The notes under the pieces are model-generated. The model saw nothing but the letters and a program-made list of their open reading frames with translations, was not told the DNA's origin and did not search any database. Made by a program: the position numbers and the translations under genes. A DNA stretch of 64,000 bases from Cercospora beticola. Its lineage: Eukaryota; Ascomycota; Dothideomycetes; Mycosphaerellales; Mycosphaerellaceae. The stretch covers positions 2,666,001-2,730,000 of the forward strand of contig NC_088937.1 of assembly GCF_033473495.1 (NCBI RefSeq), read 5' to 3'. Of the stretch, positions 10,095 to 22,102 are shown one piece after another. The first letter of the stretch is position 1; each line of letters starts with the position of its first letter.

Positions 10095-11597
10095 CTACAA
10101 TCCGTACTGCCTTCTGAAATTGTTCATTGGCCCGGGATCCTTCCTTGCAATGTACCAATTTCCATGCGCTGCACCCCAGCTAACACTGTCGGAAAAGTAC
10201 TCAAACTTCTGCTGAACAAAAAGGTTGACAGGATCGTAAATGTTACGCGCTGACATCTTGTGTCCATCCGGTACAAATGGCTTCAGACTGACCACTTGAC
10301 ACCCTTCCTTCAGGTCCAGAAATTTCATGAGCAGTTTGCTATTCAAGTCTGATGAGAAAGCCTGATTGTTGACGAGCACCACATCAGCTTCCTTAAGGAT
10401 GTTCGGCACTTCCGGATGCTCGAGAAAGTCGCCTTGTAGTAATCGAATTTTGCCAGCTGCAAGACCCCAGAGCTTGGTCCTGCCCGGAAATTCCCTCTCC
10501 TGTAGCTCGGCCGCTTCGCAAGGATTGGGCATGACCTCGATACCGGTACTGTCGCAGCCGATCTCGAGTGCAGCCTGCAAGACGACATTGCCAACTCCAG
10601 ACCCAAGGTCCACGAACTTCATCTCATGCGTGAGCTTGGTCTTTTTGAAGATGTCGCTGCAGAAGCGGGGGAGGAGTTCGCCGTAGACGTTTTCGCTGAA
10701 GGCCTCGTACTTAACAAGTCTCTCGACCATTGGAGATACCGTCCTCGAGTAGGTCTGGTCCAGTATCCGCTGCACCCAGTCCAAGGGTAGATGGCTCCTA
10801 CTTCGAAGTACGGTCTCGATCGTGCCATTATCGACGAGCGCCTTCAACATCTTGTTGTATTCGCTGACAATGTCCACAAACTCCGCGACGTCTTCTTTCT
10901 GCCACGCCAAATTAAAGCGTCGCCGATATCCCGTCTCTGGGTTTGTGTACTTCGCAGACAGCTCTTCGGGCAGGTAATGCTGACAGACTGTATCGATAGA
11001 CTCGATGATGTCCTCCATCGGCTTGTAGTCCTCTTTCTTGTCTGTCCTAGGCCACTTAAGTTGGAACTTTTCCCGTTGCCCTCTACTTGGGTACTGTAGC
11101 CTACACGTTGCAAACTCGTCCTCTCCCCATGGATTCTTGAAGTTCCCAGCGTATCTGCCCGATGTAGCATCAGCACCATGTACGATGGACAGTGTTGCTC
11201 CTTCCTTGAACGATTGCTCCGAGAGCAGCGGTCTTCTAGGCCCGTGGCTGTCTAATGAGCTGACACTGCTCTTTATCCTCTTCCTCGAGACGTCGGAATC
11301 GCTGCCGTCGCTGCTATCGTCGTCATCGTCGCTCCAGACAACTCGATCGGGAGTAGCGCTCTTCCTCTTCACTCCTCTCGAGTGTGCAACAGCTCGTTTC
11401 GCGGGGTTCGCAGGCTTTGCTCTGACGACGGGTGTGTTTGTTGGTTTGAATCGATTAGGGTCGTGCACCCGTACTGGTGCCGGTTGTCCGCTGCTGCTGC
11501 TTGTTTGGACAGGCCTGACAGTCTGTGTGATGGGCTTGCGAACGATTGTCTTTCGAACCGTGGGTGCGGTGCCCGTCTTGGGCCGGTTGAAGTTCAT
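10095..11597 (-). CDS. DOT1: Histone H3 lysine-79 methyltransferase Dot1
   Basis: Dot1 methylates lysine 79 of histone H3 in nucleosomes using S-adenosylmethionine; it is the only non-SET histone lysine methyltransferase. This is a single-exon, 500-residue protein. Residues 1-140 are a disordered basic and serine-rich tail with a DDDDSSDGSDSD acidic patch and KRKS/RKRIK basic patches, as expected for the nucleosome-binding N-terminus. The catalytic domain occupies about residues 190-500: VYGELLPRF (304-312), the SAM-binding motif DLGSGVGN (330-337) with GIEVMPNP just after it, NNQAF (410-414), and the C-terminal WGAAHGNWYIARKD. All key elements are intact, so it should be active. It acts in the nucleus, in telomeric silencing and DNA-damage checkpoints by family knowledge. 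Confidence 0.96.
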   Translation of the reverse strand: MNFNRPKTGTAPTVRKTIVRKPITQTVRPVQTSSSSGQPAPVRVHDPNRFKPTNTPVVRAKPANPAKRAVAHSRGVKRKSATPDRVVWSDDDDDSSDGSDSDVSRKRIKSSVSSLDSHGPRRPLLSEQSFKEGATLSIVHGADATSGRYAGNFKNPWGEDEFATCRLQYPSRGQREKFQLKWPRTDKKEDYKPMEDIIESIDTVCQHYLPEELSAKYTNPETGYRRRFNLAWQKEDVAEFVDIVSEYNKMLKALVDNGTIETVLRSRSHLPLDWVQRILDQTYSRTVSPMVERLVKYEAFSENVYGELLPRFCSDIFKKTKLTHEMKFVDLGSGVGNVVLQAALEIGCDSTGIEVMPNPCEAAELQEREFPGRTKLWGLAAGKIRLLQGDFLEHPEVPNILKEADVVLVNNQAFSSDLNSKLLMKFLDLKEGCQVVSLKPFVPDGHKMSARNIYDPVNLFVQQKFEYFSDSVSWGAAHGNWYIARKDPGPMNNFRRQYGL

Positions 11598-12358
11598 AGT
11601 CGATCGGAAGTGTACTTATGCGAGGCTAGCGAGGGTCATGCATGAACGCATGCTTTTCTGTAACGATGTATGCGGCTTGTGTGCAAGGAGAATAGGCAAA
11701 TGGCTGTGAGGATGTTGGCGCATTCGGGGATGTCGCGTGATAGTGTGCGAGAGAAGACCAATGTTACGCAAAGCAGGGAGGACTTGAGCGGGCCCTTGCG
11801 CGTTTTCTTGCCGAAGAAGGAACAAGACTTGCCATCGGCCACGTCCGTGTTGAGAAGGCGCTGCCCAATAAACGCGTGTCGCGCCACGCTCGTGACCTAC
11901 CTTGAGCATATTTCATCGAAACATCGCTCGGCGAGTCTGCAAAGGTTGCAGAAAGTGTTTGCGGATGTTCTGCGATGAGTTGGAGCAAAGTTGACGGCTT
12001 CCGGTCGGTCCTGCACAGTCGCCCAGGTTTGGCCTGGCCGCAGAGCCGCAGGAACAACGTCTCCGCGTGGACCGCGCCATAACCTTCACTCTGACTCTGG
12101 GGTAGTTTGGCGTTCGGGGTATACCGTGATGTCTTTGGCATACAGATGCTTCGCAAGGTCACTCATGCTCCCCTCAGCGAGTCTGCCCTCATCAGCATCT
12201 GAAGATCGAAATGGATGTACAGTGCTGTGTGATGAATCGTGACATCATGCGCTGTGATGCATGTGATGCTGAGGTTTGTATACTTTCTGATCAAATTCTT
12301 GCCGCGTTTCCAGATTCGAGTCAAGAACTGCTTCTCGAAAAACATTCGACCGGACGCG
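11598..12358. other. Intergenic region between Dot1 and the OBAP-like gene
   Basis: No gene is supported; only short overlapping frames. It must hold the promoters of both flanking genes, which are transcribed away from each other. Confidence 0.5.
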
Positions 12359-13117
12359 ATGGCTTCTGACCAAAAGTTCGACAACATGGATAGCTTACCG
12401 GTAACAAATCACGCCGCTGGCGAGCCCGAGTCGACGAAAGAGAATATCCTTGAGACAGGAGCATCAATGGTGCAAAACTTCGAACCTACGAAGCGTCTGT
12501 GTGCTCATCTGTAAGCGCTCACCCATGAGTTTACCTGACCGAGCCAGTCTGACGAGTCCAGCAACGCCTTCCACGTTTACGTGAACGAGCCCACTCGGAC
12601 ATCAGAAGCCAACCACTATTGTGCTCACGTAAATGAAGATGTGAGGCAATGCATCCTCTACGATTCTCCGGGCCCCAATGCTCGCCTCATCGGAGTCGAG
12701 TATATGGTATCGCCACGCATCTATGAGACGTTAGATCCAGAGGAGAGGAAGCTATGGCATTCTCACGTCTTCGAGGTCAAGAGCGGCATGCTTATTATGC
12801 CAGCCTCTTCCGCCATGCCTCTCGCTGCCTGGGAGAAGGCTGAAAACGCCGAGATGGAAGAAGTTGTGCACCTCTACGGCAAAGTCTTCCAGCTCTGGCA
12901 AGTGGACAGAGGCGACAAGGTGCCACTGGGCATGCCGCAGCTCATGACCAGCTTTACAAGCAACGATCAGACTGATATCGCCAAACTGGTGGAGGATCGG
13001 GATAGACGGTTTGGTGTGGACTTCAGGAAGAAAGCGGAAGGGAGGGCGTACATCGAAGAGCCCAAGGTCCATCCAGACGCCGACGACCTGTGGAAGAAAC
13101 AACAGAAGGCCCAGTAA
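12359..13117 (+). CDS. DUF1264 / oil-body-associated-protein-like protein
   Basis: Two exons (12359-12510 and 12562-13117; intron GTAAGC...CCAG, 51 bases) encode 235 residues. The conserved family core is present: [16 protein letters not shown], then [41 protein letters not shown], and [18 protein letters not shown]. These match the plant OBAP (oil-body-associated protein) family and its fungal and bacterial DUF1264 relatives. In plants OBAP1 contributes to oil-body stability; in fungi the role is not established. There is no signal peptide or membrane segment, so it is probably cytosolic or lipid-droplet associated. The start was chosen at the ATG giving a complete N-terminus; the frame is open a little further upstream without similar character. 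Confidence 0.85.
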
Positions 13118-14907
13118 GTGGAAGACTGAAAACTGTGAGAATACGGCACCGAGAGATCTCCCGGATCGACTGTAAATGCCTTCCACGCGAATGCTGTCCG
13201 AGGCGGACAGTGAAGACTTCTTTTGCCATGTCTGCTGATGGAATGGCGTATGCTTGGACCTCATTATGTAGTCGCAAGCCCGCTGCAGATGCCACAGCTG
13301 GGAACGGTGCCAAGACAGTCACACTACTCTCTCGCCGAGACGAGGACTGCCGCTTTGTAGCAACTGAACTCCGGGCACCAGCTGTAGTGGCAGAGGCAGG
13401 CCAATCCTGTTGGTGAAGAAATAGTGCATCATTCAAATATCTGTTGGCATTCTCGTCCGTAAGGAGTTGCTGCTCGGATACGATCCGACACACCCTGTGC
13501 TGTTGTCGGGAATGTGGAGAGTGGACACCCGACGAAATTCGCATGCTGTTCTTGCCGTGCTCTCCTCATCGTCACACTTTGCAGATCTAAGGTTCTCGGT
13601 GCCGTGCAGCTCAAATAGTATCGGTAGCGATGCAGCGCACCTGGCAAATCAGCGTTGTGGAAGAAACACGAAGTTGCAATAACCAGGCTGTTGCTGTGTG
13701 GCGCATTGTGGTGATCTCTCAAGCTTTTGAGGCGTCCCGGTCAGCTCGCTTGGCTTGGCCTGACGAGCGCGCCAATGCAGTGGCATGGGTAGCGGTAGGT
13801 AGCTTATTTGGTCGTCATCGAGGTGTGTTCGCGAAGACATCGCACGTTCTGAGTCCAGCTGAAGCCCCATGGCACAGCATGCGGAGAGTCGAGATGTCAA
13901 GCAACGTGTTAAAGGGCCGAATCCATCAGTGGGGAGCGGAGGAGACCTGGAGACTGGAGACCACTTCCTCCAGAAAATTGCGACTGGGAGGTATGTTCCG
14001 AAGCATATCACACCACAGATCAGCAGCCAGGCGCGCGGATGACCGGCATGGCGGTCGTAATGTGGTCTTCAAATCCTCTCCAGAAGTGGTGCACAAGCAA
14101 GAACAGAGAAGCGTGCACAGCGCGGAACCGGTTTTGCCATGCTCGAACCGAAGGAATGCATACCCTATCTGTGCCTCCGATCTGCCCACGTTATGCTGTG
14201 ATCGAATATGGAGCCTCGTGTGGGTACTTTCGGGCTTGATGAAGCCTTATGCAAGGCTTTTCCGCCATCAGTCGCCGACAAGCAAGACATGGCTCTCTTG
14301 GCAGATGTGTCTTCGCAAGTTTGACATGGATGCCGTGGATCCACTCGATTTGGACACGCAGAGCCTCAATTTTCACATCGTTGTAGGTGAATGCTGCGAA
14401 GAGATCGGCCAACGCAGAAAGGCGCGTCGAACGCGAGCCGCTGGCGTATGGAACTTCGCATGCGAAGGAAGCGCGATGTAACATGCGCCGCTGTAGGCTG
14501 TAGGGACTGCACAACAGCCTTTCGGGCACCGAACCTTCTTCTGGAGGAGAGACGTGAAGCGATGTGGAGAGGCGGTTTTTGTGTGGAGCACGTTTTCCGT
14601 CTATCGAGCCGGCACACTCCCCATTCCTGTCGCTGTGGGTATCGACGGACCTATTGGAGCAGCTGCGCATTCGCACGCGGCAAGCGGCTTCTGTTGTCGC
14701 ATTTCACAGGTGAATGCTGAAACATTGCTCGAGGTCACGAGCCGACATTTGCGGCAGGGTCCTTCTTGCCATATTAAAGAAAGCTTGCCCGCAACATCCA
14801 AACCTTGCCCTTGCCTCCGACCTGCCAAAATCTTGCGGCGCACTAGTTACAGACGACGAAGTCGCCCGAACTCAATAAATATCGCCGCTGGATAGCCACT
14901 GCCCATC
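13118..14907. other. 1.8-kb intergenic region
   Basis: A plus-strand frame of 283 codons (13630-14481) is open but has arginine/serine/tryptophan-rich random-like composition and no motif, so I do not call it. Two short segments resemble each other weakly (TGCCTCCGAYCTGCC near 14172 and 14813; GTGAATGCTG near 14388 and 14711). The last few hundred bases are the promoter of the transporter. Confidence 0.4.
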
Positions 14908-16700
14908 ATGAAGCAGTACGGCAGTAAGTTCATTCACTACGAGGCCTTCTCGAGCTGCTGCAACAGACCTGACTGACTTCTTCTGCCAGATGTGTATCTC
15001 GTCGCCGCAATCTCCATCATTGGAGGCATGCTCTTCGGCTTTGACATCAGTTCCATGAGCGCCATCATCGCCACGAAGCCGTACCTCTGCTACTTCAACC
15101 AAGGCCCCAATGGACCACCCTACAACGACTTGGCTTGTTCTGGACCACGAACCGATGTGCAGGGAGGCATCACCGCCTCCATGGCTGGTGGCTCCTGGCT
15201 TGCCAGTCTGGTCAGTGGTATCATCTCTGACCGTCTCGGCCGCAAGAGCGCTATCCAGATCGGCGCTGTTATCTGGGTGATAGGCTGTATTATCGTCTGC
15301 GCGGCACAGAACATTCCCATGTTGATTGTGGGTCGAATCATCAACGGTTTCTGTGTCGGGATTTGCTCTGCGCAGGTGCCAGTCTACATCACTGAGATCG
15401 CGCCGCCAACGAAGAGAGGCCGCCTGGTCGGTGCTCAGCAATGGGCAATCACGTAGGTGTTTGTCAAGATTTCAAGGTTCAAGTATCGCTTACTAACGGC
15501 ACACAGCTGGGGCATCTTGATCATGTTCTACATCTCGTACGGCAGCTCCTTCATCAACGGCGTTGCCGCCTTCCGACTTCCATGGGCTTTACAGATGATT
15601 CCCGCCATTATCCTGTTCTTTGGAATGATTATTCTTCCGGAGAGTCCTCGCTGGCTCGCGTCAAAGGATCGCTGGGAGGAGTGCGAGCAAGTCCTCATTC
15701 TCACTCACGGCCGTGGTGATCCAAATGGTCCCTGGGTAGCTCAGGAGTTCCAAGAGATCAAGGAGTGGATCGAAATCGAGAGAGCCAGCGCCCGCGTCCG
15801 CTATGTTGACCTCTTCTCGCCAAAATACATCAACCGCACCCATATTGGCCTCTTCACGCAGATTTGGTCTCAACTCACAGGTAAGTCACCACATTATACG
15901 CAGCGGTAACACGCGCTGACGGCCAAATAGGCATGAATGTGATGATGTACTACATTACCTATGTTTTCGCGATGGCAGGGTTAACAGGAAACACCCTGCT
16001 GGTGTCATCCTCGATCCAATATGTCATCAACGTAGTCATGACCGTGCCTGCCTTGATCTGGATCGACCGCGTTGGACGTCGCCCTCTGCTCCTGCTTGGC
16101 TCCACCCTTATGGCAACCTGGCTCTTCGCTAACGCAGGACTCCTTGCCGTATATGGCACTGATCCAGGTCCGGAAGGTGTCGGCGGCATCAAGGAAGCCA
16201 GCGTTGAGGTCTCTGGCGCCGCATCTAAGGCTGTCATTGCTTGCTCGTACCTGTTCGTGGCCAGCTACGCACCAACCTGGGGACCTGTCTCTTGGGTCTA
16301 CCCACCAGAGCTTTTCCCAAACCATCTTCGTGGAAAGGCTGTTGCTCTTGCCACTTCTGGCAACTGGGCCTTCAACTTCGCTCTCGGCTACTTCGTGCCC
16401 CCGGCTTTTGTCAATATCAAGTGGCAGACTTACATCATCTTTGGCGTATTCTGCGTGGCCATGACTTTGCATGTCTTCTTCATCTTCCCTGAGACCGCTG
16501 GCAAGCAGCTCGAGGAGGTCACCGCCATGTTTGAGGATCCTCGCGGCATCAAGTACCTGGGCACACCTGCTTGGAAGACCCATTCGCAATTCCATGATGC
16601 TCAAAAGATAGAGCATGGTCAAGGTTTGGAGAAGAAGATGGAAGAAGATCACTCGCCAGAGCGCCACGAGAGGGTCGAGCCGACCAAGATCGACGTTTAG
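14908..16700 (+). CDS. MFS sugar transporter (hexose/polyol type)
   Basis: This gene encodes a 540-residue, 12-helix plasma-membrane sugar:proton symporter of the major facilitator superfamily. Four exons: 14908-14923, 14990-15452, 15507-15880, 15931-16700; the first carries only five codons and one base. Family signatures are present in order: GGMLFGFDISSMSAI in helix 1, DRLGRKSAIQIG between helices 2 and 3, GRIINGFCVGICSAQVPVYITEIAP, PESPRWLASKDR after helix 6, DRVGRRPLLLLG between helices 8 and 9, PPELFPNHLRGKAVA and PETAGKQLEEV at the end of helix 12. The C-terminal tail is long, charged and cytosolic (EKKMEEDHSPERHERVEP). Exact sugar is unknown. It converges on a secreted GMC oxidoreductase with only 128 bases between the stops. 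Confidence 0.95.
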
Positions 16701-16828
16701 ATGGAGTTAGTTCATGCAGTAATTTCTTTGTCAGAGCCTTACGGCCCGCTTCATACGACAGTATGGTAGACGACAACAGTTGCGAATGCAAGATACCCGA
16801 TCACGAAATAATCATACTTGTCTCCCAT

Positions 16829-18712
16829 CTACGCGTATCGTGCCTTGATTCTGTCTGACGCCCGCTCCGCTAGCGCGTATAATGTGCTCGTCAGATGTCC
16901 AGACACCTGGAAAGGCATGACAGAAGCGTCCACAACTCGTACGTTAGCCGTGCCGTAGACCAAATGGTCACTATCAACGACGCCACCCATTTCTCGAGGC
17001 ATCATAGCCGCTGTTGAGATGTAGTGAAAGTTCGACCGGAAGGTTGACTTCAACCACTCGCCCCAGACCTGATCGCTGGCGCCACGAGGCACAGTCTGAT
17101 ACCCCGGCAGAACCTCATCGGAGATCAGCTTGCTGAAAGGCGAAGTATTGGCGGCAGCTCTTGCAGCTCGTGCAGTGCCAATCAGTTGCTTAATATCCCA
17201 ACCGAATTGGAAGAAGTTGGGGTTGATCAGAGCGGGCGCGGAAGCATTCGACGATGAGATGTGGATGTTCCCGCGCGAGAAGGGGAGTAGACCCCAGTAT
17301 TCGATTGTGGAACTACCGGCGGCAGGAGCGACGACGATGACTTCGGAGATAACAGCTAGATCTTTGAAGATGAGCTTGTGTTGGATGTTGAAGAGTTTCT
17401 CGAGGGTTGAGAGCGCGACTGTTCCGTTTGAGGCGGTCGAGACTTGGTGGGCGTAGGCTGGGAGAGACGCCTTGACTTCGGTGCTAATACGATCGGTGTC
17501 GTTGCCGAAGACGTCTCGGGCGTTATAGTAGCCAATAAAGCCACCTGAGCCAGTGAAATTTTGAGTTGCGGTGTATTGCGTGTCGACTGTGGTCTGGTCC
17601 TGGAGATTCTCGCCCACGTTGGGGTTGTTGACTTGGACCTTGATACCGTGTTTCTCCAAGATGCTGCGTTGGTTAGCTCGCATAATGGCATGTGGTCCAT
17701 GATTTCGACACTTACGTTGGGCTTCCCACTCCAGATTGTTCAAGGATCAGGGGCGATCGTAGCGATCCTGCAGAGAGAATGACCTCTTTTGAAGCCGAGA
17801 GTCGTTGTACTTTGCCAGTGGGATCTCTAAGCACAACGCCGTTCGCAAACGGAAGCGAGCTATTCGTTGTCCCTTGCCAGGTCAAGCGATCGACGAAGGA
17901 GTTGAGGTAGATATGCAAGTTTGACCTCGAGCTGAAAGGGTAATAGAATGAGCGGGCGGCATCAGCGCGTACATTCGCAGTTGTATTGACCGTCTTTGGG
18001 AAGATGTTGTAGCCACGCATGTGACCAGCGTTAGGTTCACCATTCCAGTTGAGTCCTTGAGATTGAAAGGTGCTGTTCAGTATTTCTGGAAATCCTTGTC
18101 CAACCATCTCTGTGGGCCATCCAACGGCTAGAGGGCCAACGAAGCCATGTGCGGCTGTATTGAACTGCGCACCCTCTTGCACCTGTTCTTCGTTCGGAAT
18201 CTGGAAGTGCTCGCTCTTTTTGTAATATGGCAATAAGGAGTTCCAGGTGACGTTGTTCCCGATAGCGGCCCATGCATCGATTTGACTTCTCTCGGCTCGC
18301 ATGTAGGTCATGCCTGCGGCTGCATGTCAGACAGTTGTGGTCGGTTCGGGAATCAACAAAGCATACCGTTGATAGTGCTCGTTCCACCCAGGGCCTTGCC
18401 GGCTCGTAGGACTTTCGTTTCGTTGCCGGCGTAGAGCTGTGGTGTGCTTGAGTACGCCCAGTCGATAGGCGTGTCGAATGCTTTGCTGTAGCCAGCCACG
18501 TCTGTAACGTTCTCATTGTCGAAAACGCTCGCTCCTGCTTCGATCACTGCCACAGAGACTGAAGGATCTTCGCTGAGGCGATTGGCAACGACCAGACCGG
18601 ATGTGCCGCCTCCTACGACAACAAAGTCGTACGAGGTTGTGGCGTTAGATAACGGTGCTGCCGCAGCAAGAGCTGCGGAGGCAACGACGAGTCCAGCAGT
18701 GGTTGGATGCAT
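16829..18712 (-). CDS. Secreted GMC oxidoreductase (FAD-dependent alcohol/sugar oxidase or dehydrogenase)
   Basis: Three exons on the minus strand (18712-18367, 18313-17716, 17663-16829) encode 592 residues. It starts with a signal peptide (MHPTTAGLVVASAALAAAAP), so it is extracellular. The FAD-binding fold is clear: DFVVVGGGTSGLVVANRL with GGGTSG at 34-39, VIEAG ending at about 60, and LRAGKALGGTSTING for the second flavin contact. The catalytic pair is H528 in SNFHYIST and H571 in QVSGHLTSTLYA, spaced 43 apart as in glucose and aryl-alcohol oxidases. Substrate cannot be assigned from sequence; aryl-alcohol, glucose or other primary alcohols are candidates. The ATG at 18712 is chosen because it begins the signal peptide; the longer frame upstream has no such property. 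Confidence 0.93.
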
Positions 18713-19795
18713 GCTATGCAAGTAATAGGAGAGGAGTTGTGGAAAATGGAACCTACTGTTCAGCATTGCCCACTTATATCGCCAGTGCTGAGGCGATTGC
18801 GATGAAACATGGCGCTTATGAAGAATCTTCAGCACTACGCAGCGTTTTCTATGCTTATCATAGCATGACAATTGCGCATGGACTGGTTACGCCTCTTCAA
18901 GGAGAAGCATCCTAAGATCATCTTCGGCCATATTGCGGCCGTGTTTCAAAGCAAGTGTGTGGATCATGTTCGGCGAAACGTCGAACAGCCCAGAACCGCA
19001 TTTAGTTGTCATTCTCGCTGCGTTTCCCAGCAGCTACACGCCGACAAAAGAGAATGTCTGGCTAGGACGCGGAACCGTGTGACTTCTGGTCCTTGCTTCA
19101 CGTCCGTTCTCGGCGGGTATGTGCTGGTCCGACTTCGCTATCTCTGACGAGAATTGCGATATCAGCGTTTCTTCATCGCACGATGTCGTATGTGTTTACT
19201 TCACACGTCACTGTGGCAGAGTGAACACTTCCATGCTAGCACACGGTGCTGGCAATGGAGGCTTTGCATTGCGGCTCTCTTGTAGCTTGGCTTGCACAAT
19301 GCAGTCGCTCGGCATGAATCTGGAAGGCATCCTTCTCGTGCAATACGCCCACGGGGAGGTATCCACGTTGACAGGCGTGGCGTGAGCAGCATATGCTCGT
19401 ACTCTGGCGGGGCCTTCAGTTCCTCGATGGTGTCCGGGTAGGTAGGGTCGAGGCCAGGCAGCACAGCTGGATGACAGTGTCCACGGCACTTCTGAGCAGA
19501 CATCGCGTGGCCGTTCTTCCGAAGTCGAGCAGATCGGTGAGGCTGGCGTGGGTCCATGAAGCCAGGAAGTCTTGAAAGCTCCAGGCTCTCTCACCGATCT
19601 CACGTCGGTAGGTCCATGCCATCTGTTTTTATCGCACGGCTGTCTGCGACATGGTTTGCGCCAGAACGTGTTGGAGCCAAGCACACAAGCACTGTCCCGC
19701 GCTTGGTTGTTTGTGCCTCAGGCAGAACACCATATGCTGACTGACCTTCACGTTGCTGTCGTGTCATCCGCCTTCTTTCGAACGAACTATTGACC
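18713..19795. other. Intergenic region with a possible eroded HET-like fragment
   Basis: No intact gene. On the minus strand, 19622-19416 reads RREIGERAWSFQDFLASW, which recalls the R-x-W-(T/S)-(L/F)-Q-(E/D) block of fungal heterokaryon-incompatibility (HET) proteins. A further coding-like stretch (DPTYPDTIEELKAPPEYEHM) follows in another frame. This could be a frameshifted relic or chance. Confidence 0.25.
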
Positions 19796-21482
19796 ATGAG
19801 CAGACGAGAGAGGCGTCCGCCGGTGGTGGCCGTGTTCCTCGTAGTGTTCGACCAGAAGGTTGGGTAGGTGTGTAACCCTCCCTCCATGCCCGGCAGGCGC
19901 GCCAGCTAACATCCCGAACAGCTACACCATCTCCTGGAAACGCAGTGTGGACGATGTTGACCTTGACGGAGTCGAATTCAAAAGCCTACCCTCCGGACTG
20001 CACGCCGTGAAAGAGGATCTGATATACTTCATCCAAGGCGACCATGCCGGTGTGACCGCCTTCGTGCAAGAGGAGGCCGATGCGCGGCAGCGAAATGCGA
20101 GCTTTGTTGCCGTTGGGGCATTGATTTCACTGAATCACGGGCAGCTGGGACGTAGCTGGACGCATGCAGAAGAGCTGCGAAGACTTGCAAAGGTGGTCGT
20201 GAAGCAGGCCTCAAATACGGAGCCTTTGGAGGAGTTTTGGGAACAGCACAGAGCGGACAACGCAGATCGGACAGCACCTTCGTCTCCAGTTGCAAGTCGC
20301 GCCGCTGGTGCCAATGGCCTCGGGAGGAAGCGCCTCGCCTCAGAGGCAACGTTGGCGGGTTTTCATGCCGAATGGAGCTGGCCCTTAGACCACCCTGCAC
20401 TACATGTGCCTTCCATGTTGGAAACCTTTGGTCCACTCCTGTTCCCGCTCCATCGAGCTGCGCTAGCGAGACAACGCATCCTGCTTCTCGGGAGTCCATC
20501 AGTGCAGCACAACGCCAATACAGTCTACCTCACATCTGTTCTGTCCACTATCTCACAGTCTTTCGCGGAAACTCTGCCTTCAGAAGCGGAACCAATACTG
20601 CGAGGCTCACCGCTCTTCAGCGTCGGCATACACGACATTCCGGATCTTACAGCTCGGGCTGTAGATGTGGGAGGATGGATCGCCACTTCGACAGATGACA
20701 TACTTGGCGACAAGAAGAATCTCTACGACCTACTTGTGAAGCTTCCTGCACAGACAGCCACTAGCAAGGCATGGCCGGAGCTCATAACAAGCTCCGGGAG
20801 AGTTATCAAGGCCTCTCAGCGGGACCTGCGAAGATGGAATTTGCTGCGGAGAGAATTGAGAAGACTTCGGCGCCAGACTGTTACAATGTTCGCTGACGAG
20901 TCGCCGTCAGTGAGCGAGAACGATCAACGTCCATTGCTCGAGCGTCGAGACACGAGCAGGGAAGCAATTGGCGAAGTGGCATTGCAGCAACGGGATGATA
21001 CCGAGGCGGTAGAGCCATCGTCATGGTCCGCTATGGCATACCGCGGCTTCATGTGGTGGGCGTCAGCTGGAGATGTCAGTGCCTGGGAAAACGAAGAATC
21101 CAAGGCTGATGAAGAACTGCTCTTCGACATGCCTGACATCGGAGGCATGTTCCCAGGCACCGCTGATCAACGTACACAAGAAGACAAGGAGTCCGAGTTT
21201 GCGCGTGCGGCCGCGACGCTTCTGGTAGCTTACTTCAGGCGCGTCACAGAAAGCCTTCTGCGTCCGCTCGCCAGCATTGTGGAGGCAGCGGATGATGCGA
21301 CCGAAGAGGGTATAGAAGAGGACGAGATACGGCTCGATGGCGACGACCTCCGTGCAATGGGCCTAGACACATGGAGTGAGCTTGACAAGCAATTCGTCGA
21401 GCGGATGTTAAAGATCTGGTTCAGTCGCGATGCTGCGATCGCTGACAATGGTGTGCGGATCTGCGGCGTCAGGGTTTACTGA
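19796..21482 (+). CDS. DENN-type protein of the DUF4484 / LCHN (DENND11-like) family
   Basis: Two exons (19796-19863 and 19922-21482) encode 542 residues. Exon 1 supplies MSRRERRPPVVAVFLVVFDQKVG, continuing across a 58-base intron (GTAGGT donor, CTAAC branch, CAG acceptor) into YTISWKRSVDDVDLDGVEFKSLPSG. This beta-strand opening, the later RILLLGSPSVQHNANTVYLTSVLS and the block GIHDIPDL are typical of the uDENN/cDENN arrangement in the LCHN/DUF4484 family. DENN proteins usually act as regulators of Rab GTPases in membrane traffic; for this subfamily the partner is not known. The C-terminal half (380-480) contains low-complexity acidic segments. No signal peptide or transmembrane helix, so it is cytosolic or peripheral on membranes. 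Confidence 0.75.
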
Positions 21483-22102
21483 GCAGCCTGCAGCACAGGG
21501 ACAGACAAAACGTGGGAGGCGACCACGTCGTGGTCTTGCTACGCTACGCCACGTCTCTGACACGGCTTGGACCTAGGGAAATCAAAGCCTGTCGCCAACG
21601 CCGACATAAGTATTCTTCAGCTCATTGAAGCCGCCGCGCAGTAGCGGTGACCAGCCGACACGTTTGCTTGATCGCAGCTGTTGAAGGCGTTTTCTTTTCC
21701 AAGAGTTGAAAGATGCCTGCGAGCATGCGTACATATCAAGAAAGAAAGAGGTTATCAAATCCCTGTTCTTTCACGATGCCGACGCGTCGCTCTCAGGCAG
21801 TCACGGCACAGGATCGCTGCGTGATTACGAGCAGTGCTAGACCTCTCGGCGAAAATGGATATCACCGAGCCTCCGTTCCTATTCCCGACACGATAACGCC
21901 GGTCCGTCTCAAGATCCGTCAGCGCAGGATCGACGTTCAAATAAGCGACGCAAGGGTTGGTAAGTACGCTCGGCGAAAATGCTTGGACTCCTCGGTTGGA
22001 GTTTGTCAGTCATGCCTTCAACATGTATATAGCCGATATTTGCAGCCAGAAGAACCGGAGTACTCGAAGCTCAAGAACACTTCACTTTCACAATAATAAA
22101 TC
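21483..22102. other. Intergenic region upstream of the glutathione transferase
   Basis: A 127-codon plus-strand frame (21713-22096) is open but has no recognisable content, so it is not called. The end carries the A-rich leader of the transferase (ACAATAATAAATC before the ATG). Confidence 0.45.

Noticed and set aside
13630..14481. 283-codon plus-strand frame
   Set aside because: Composition is rich in R, S, W and C as expected for chance frames in GC-rich DNA; no domain, no splice context and overlapping frames of similar size on the other strand.
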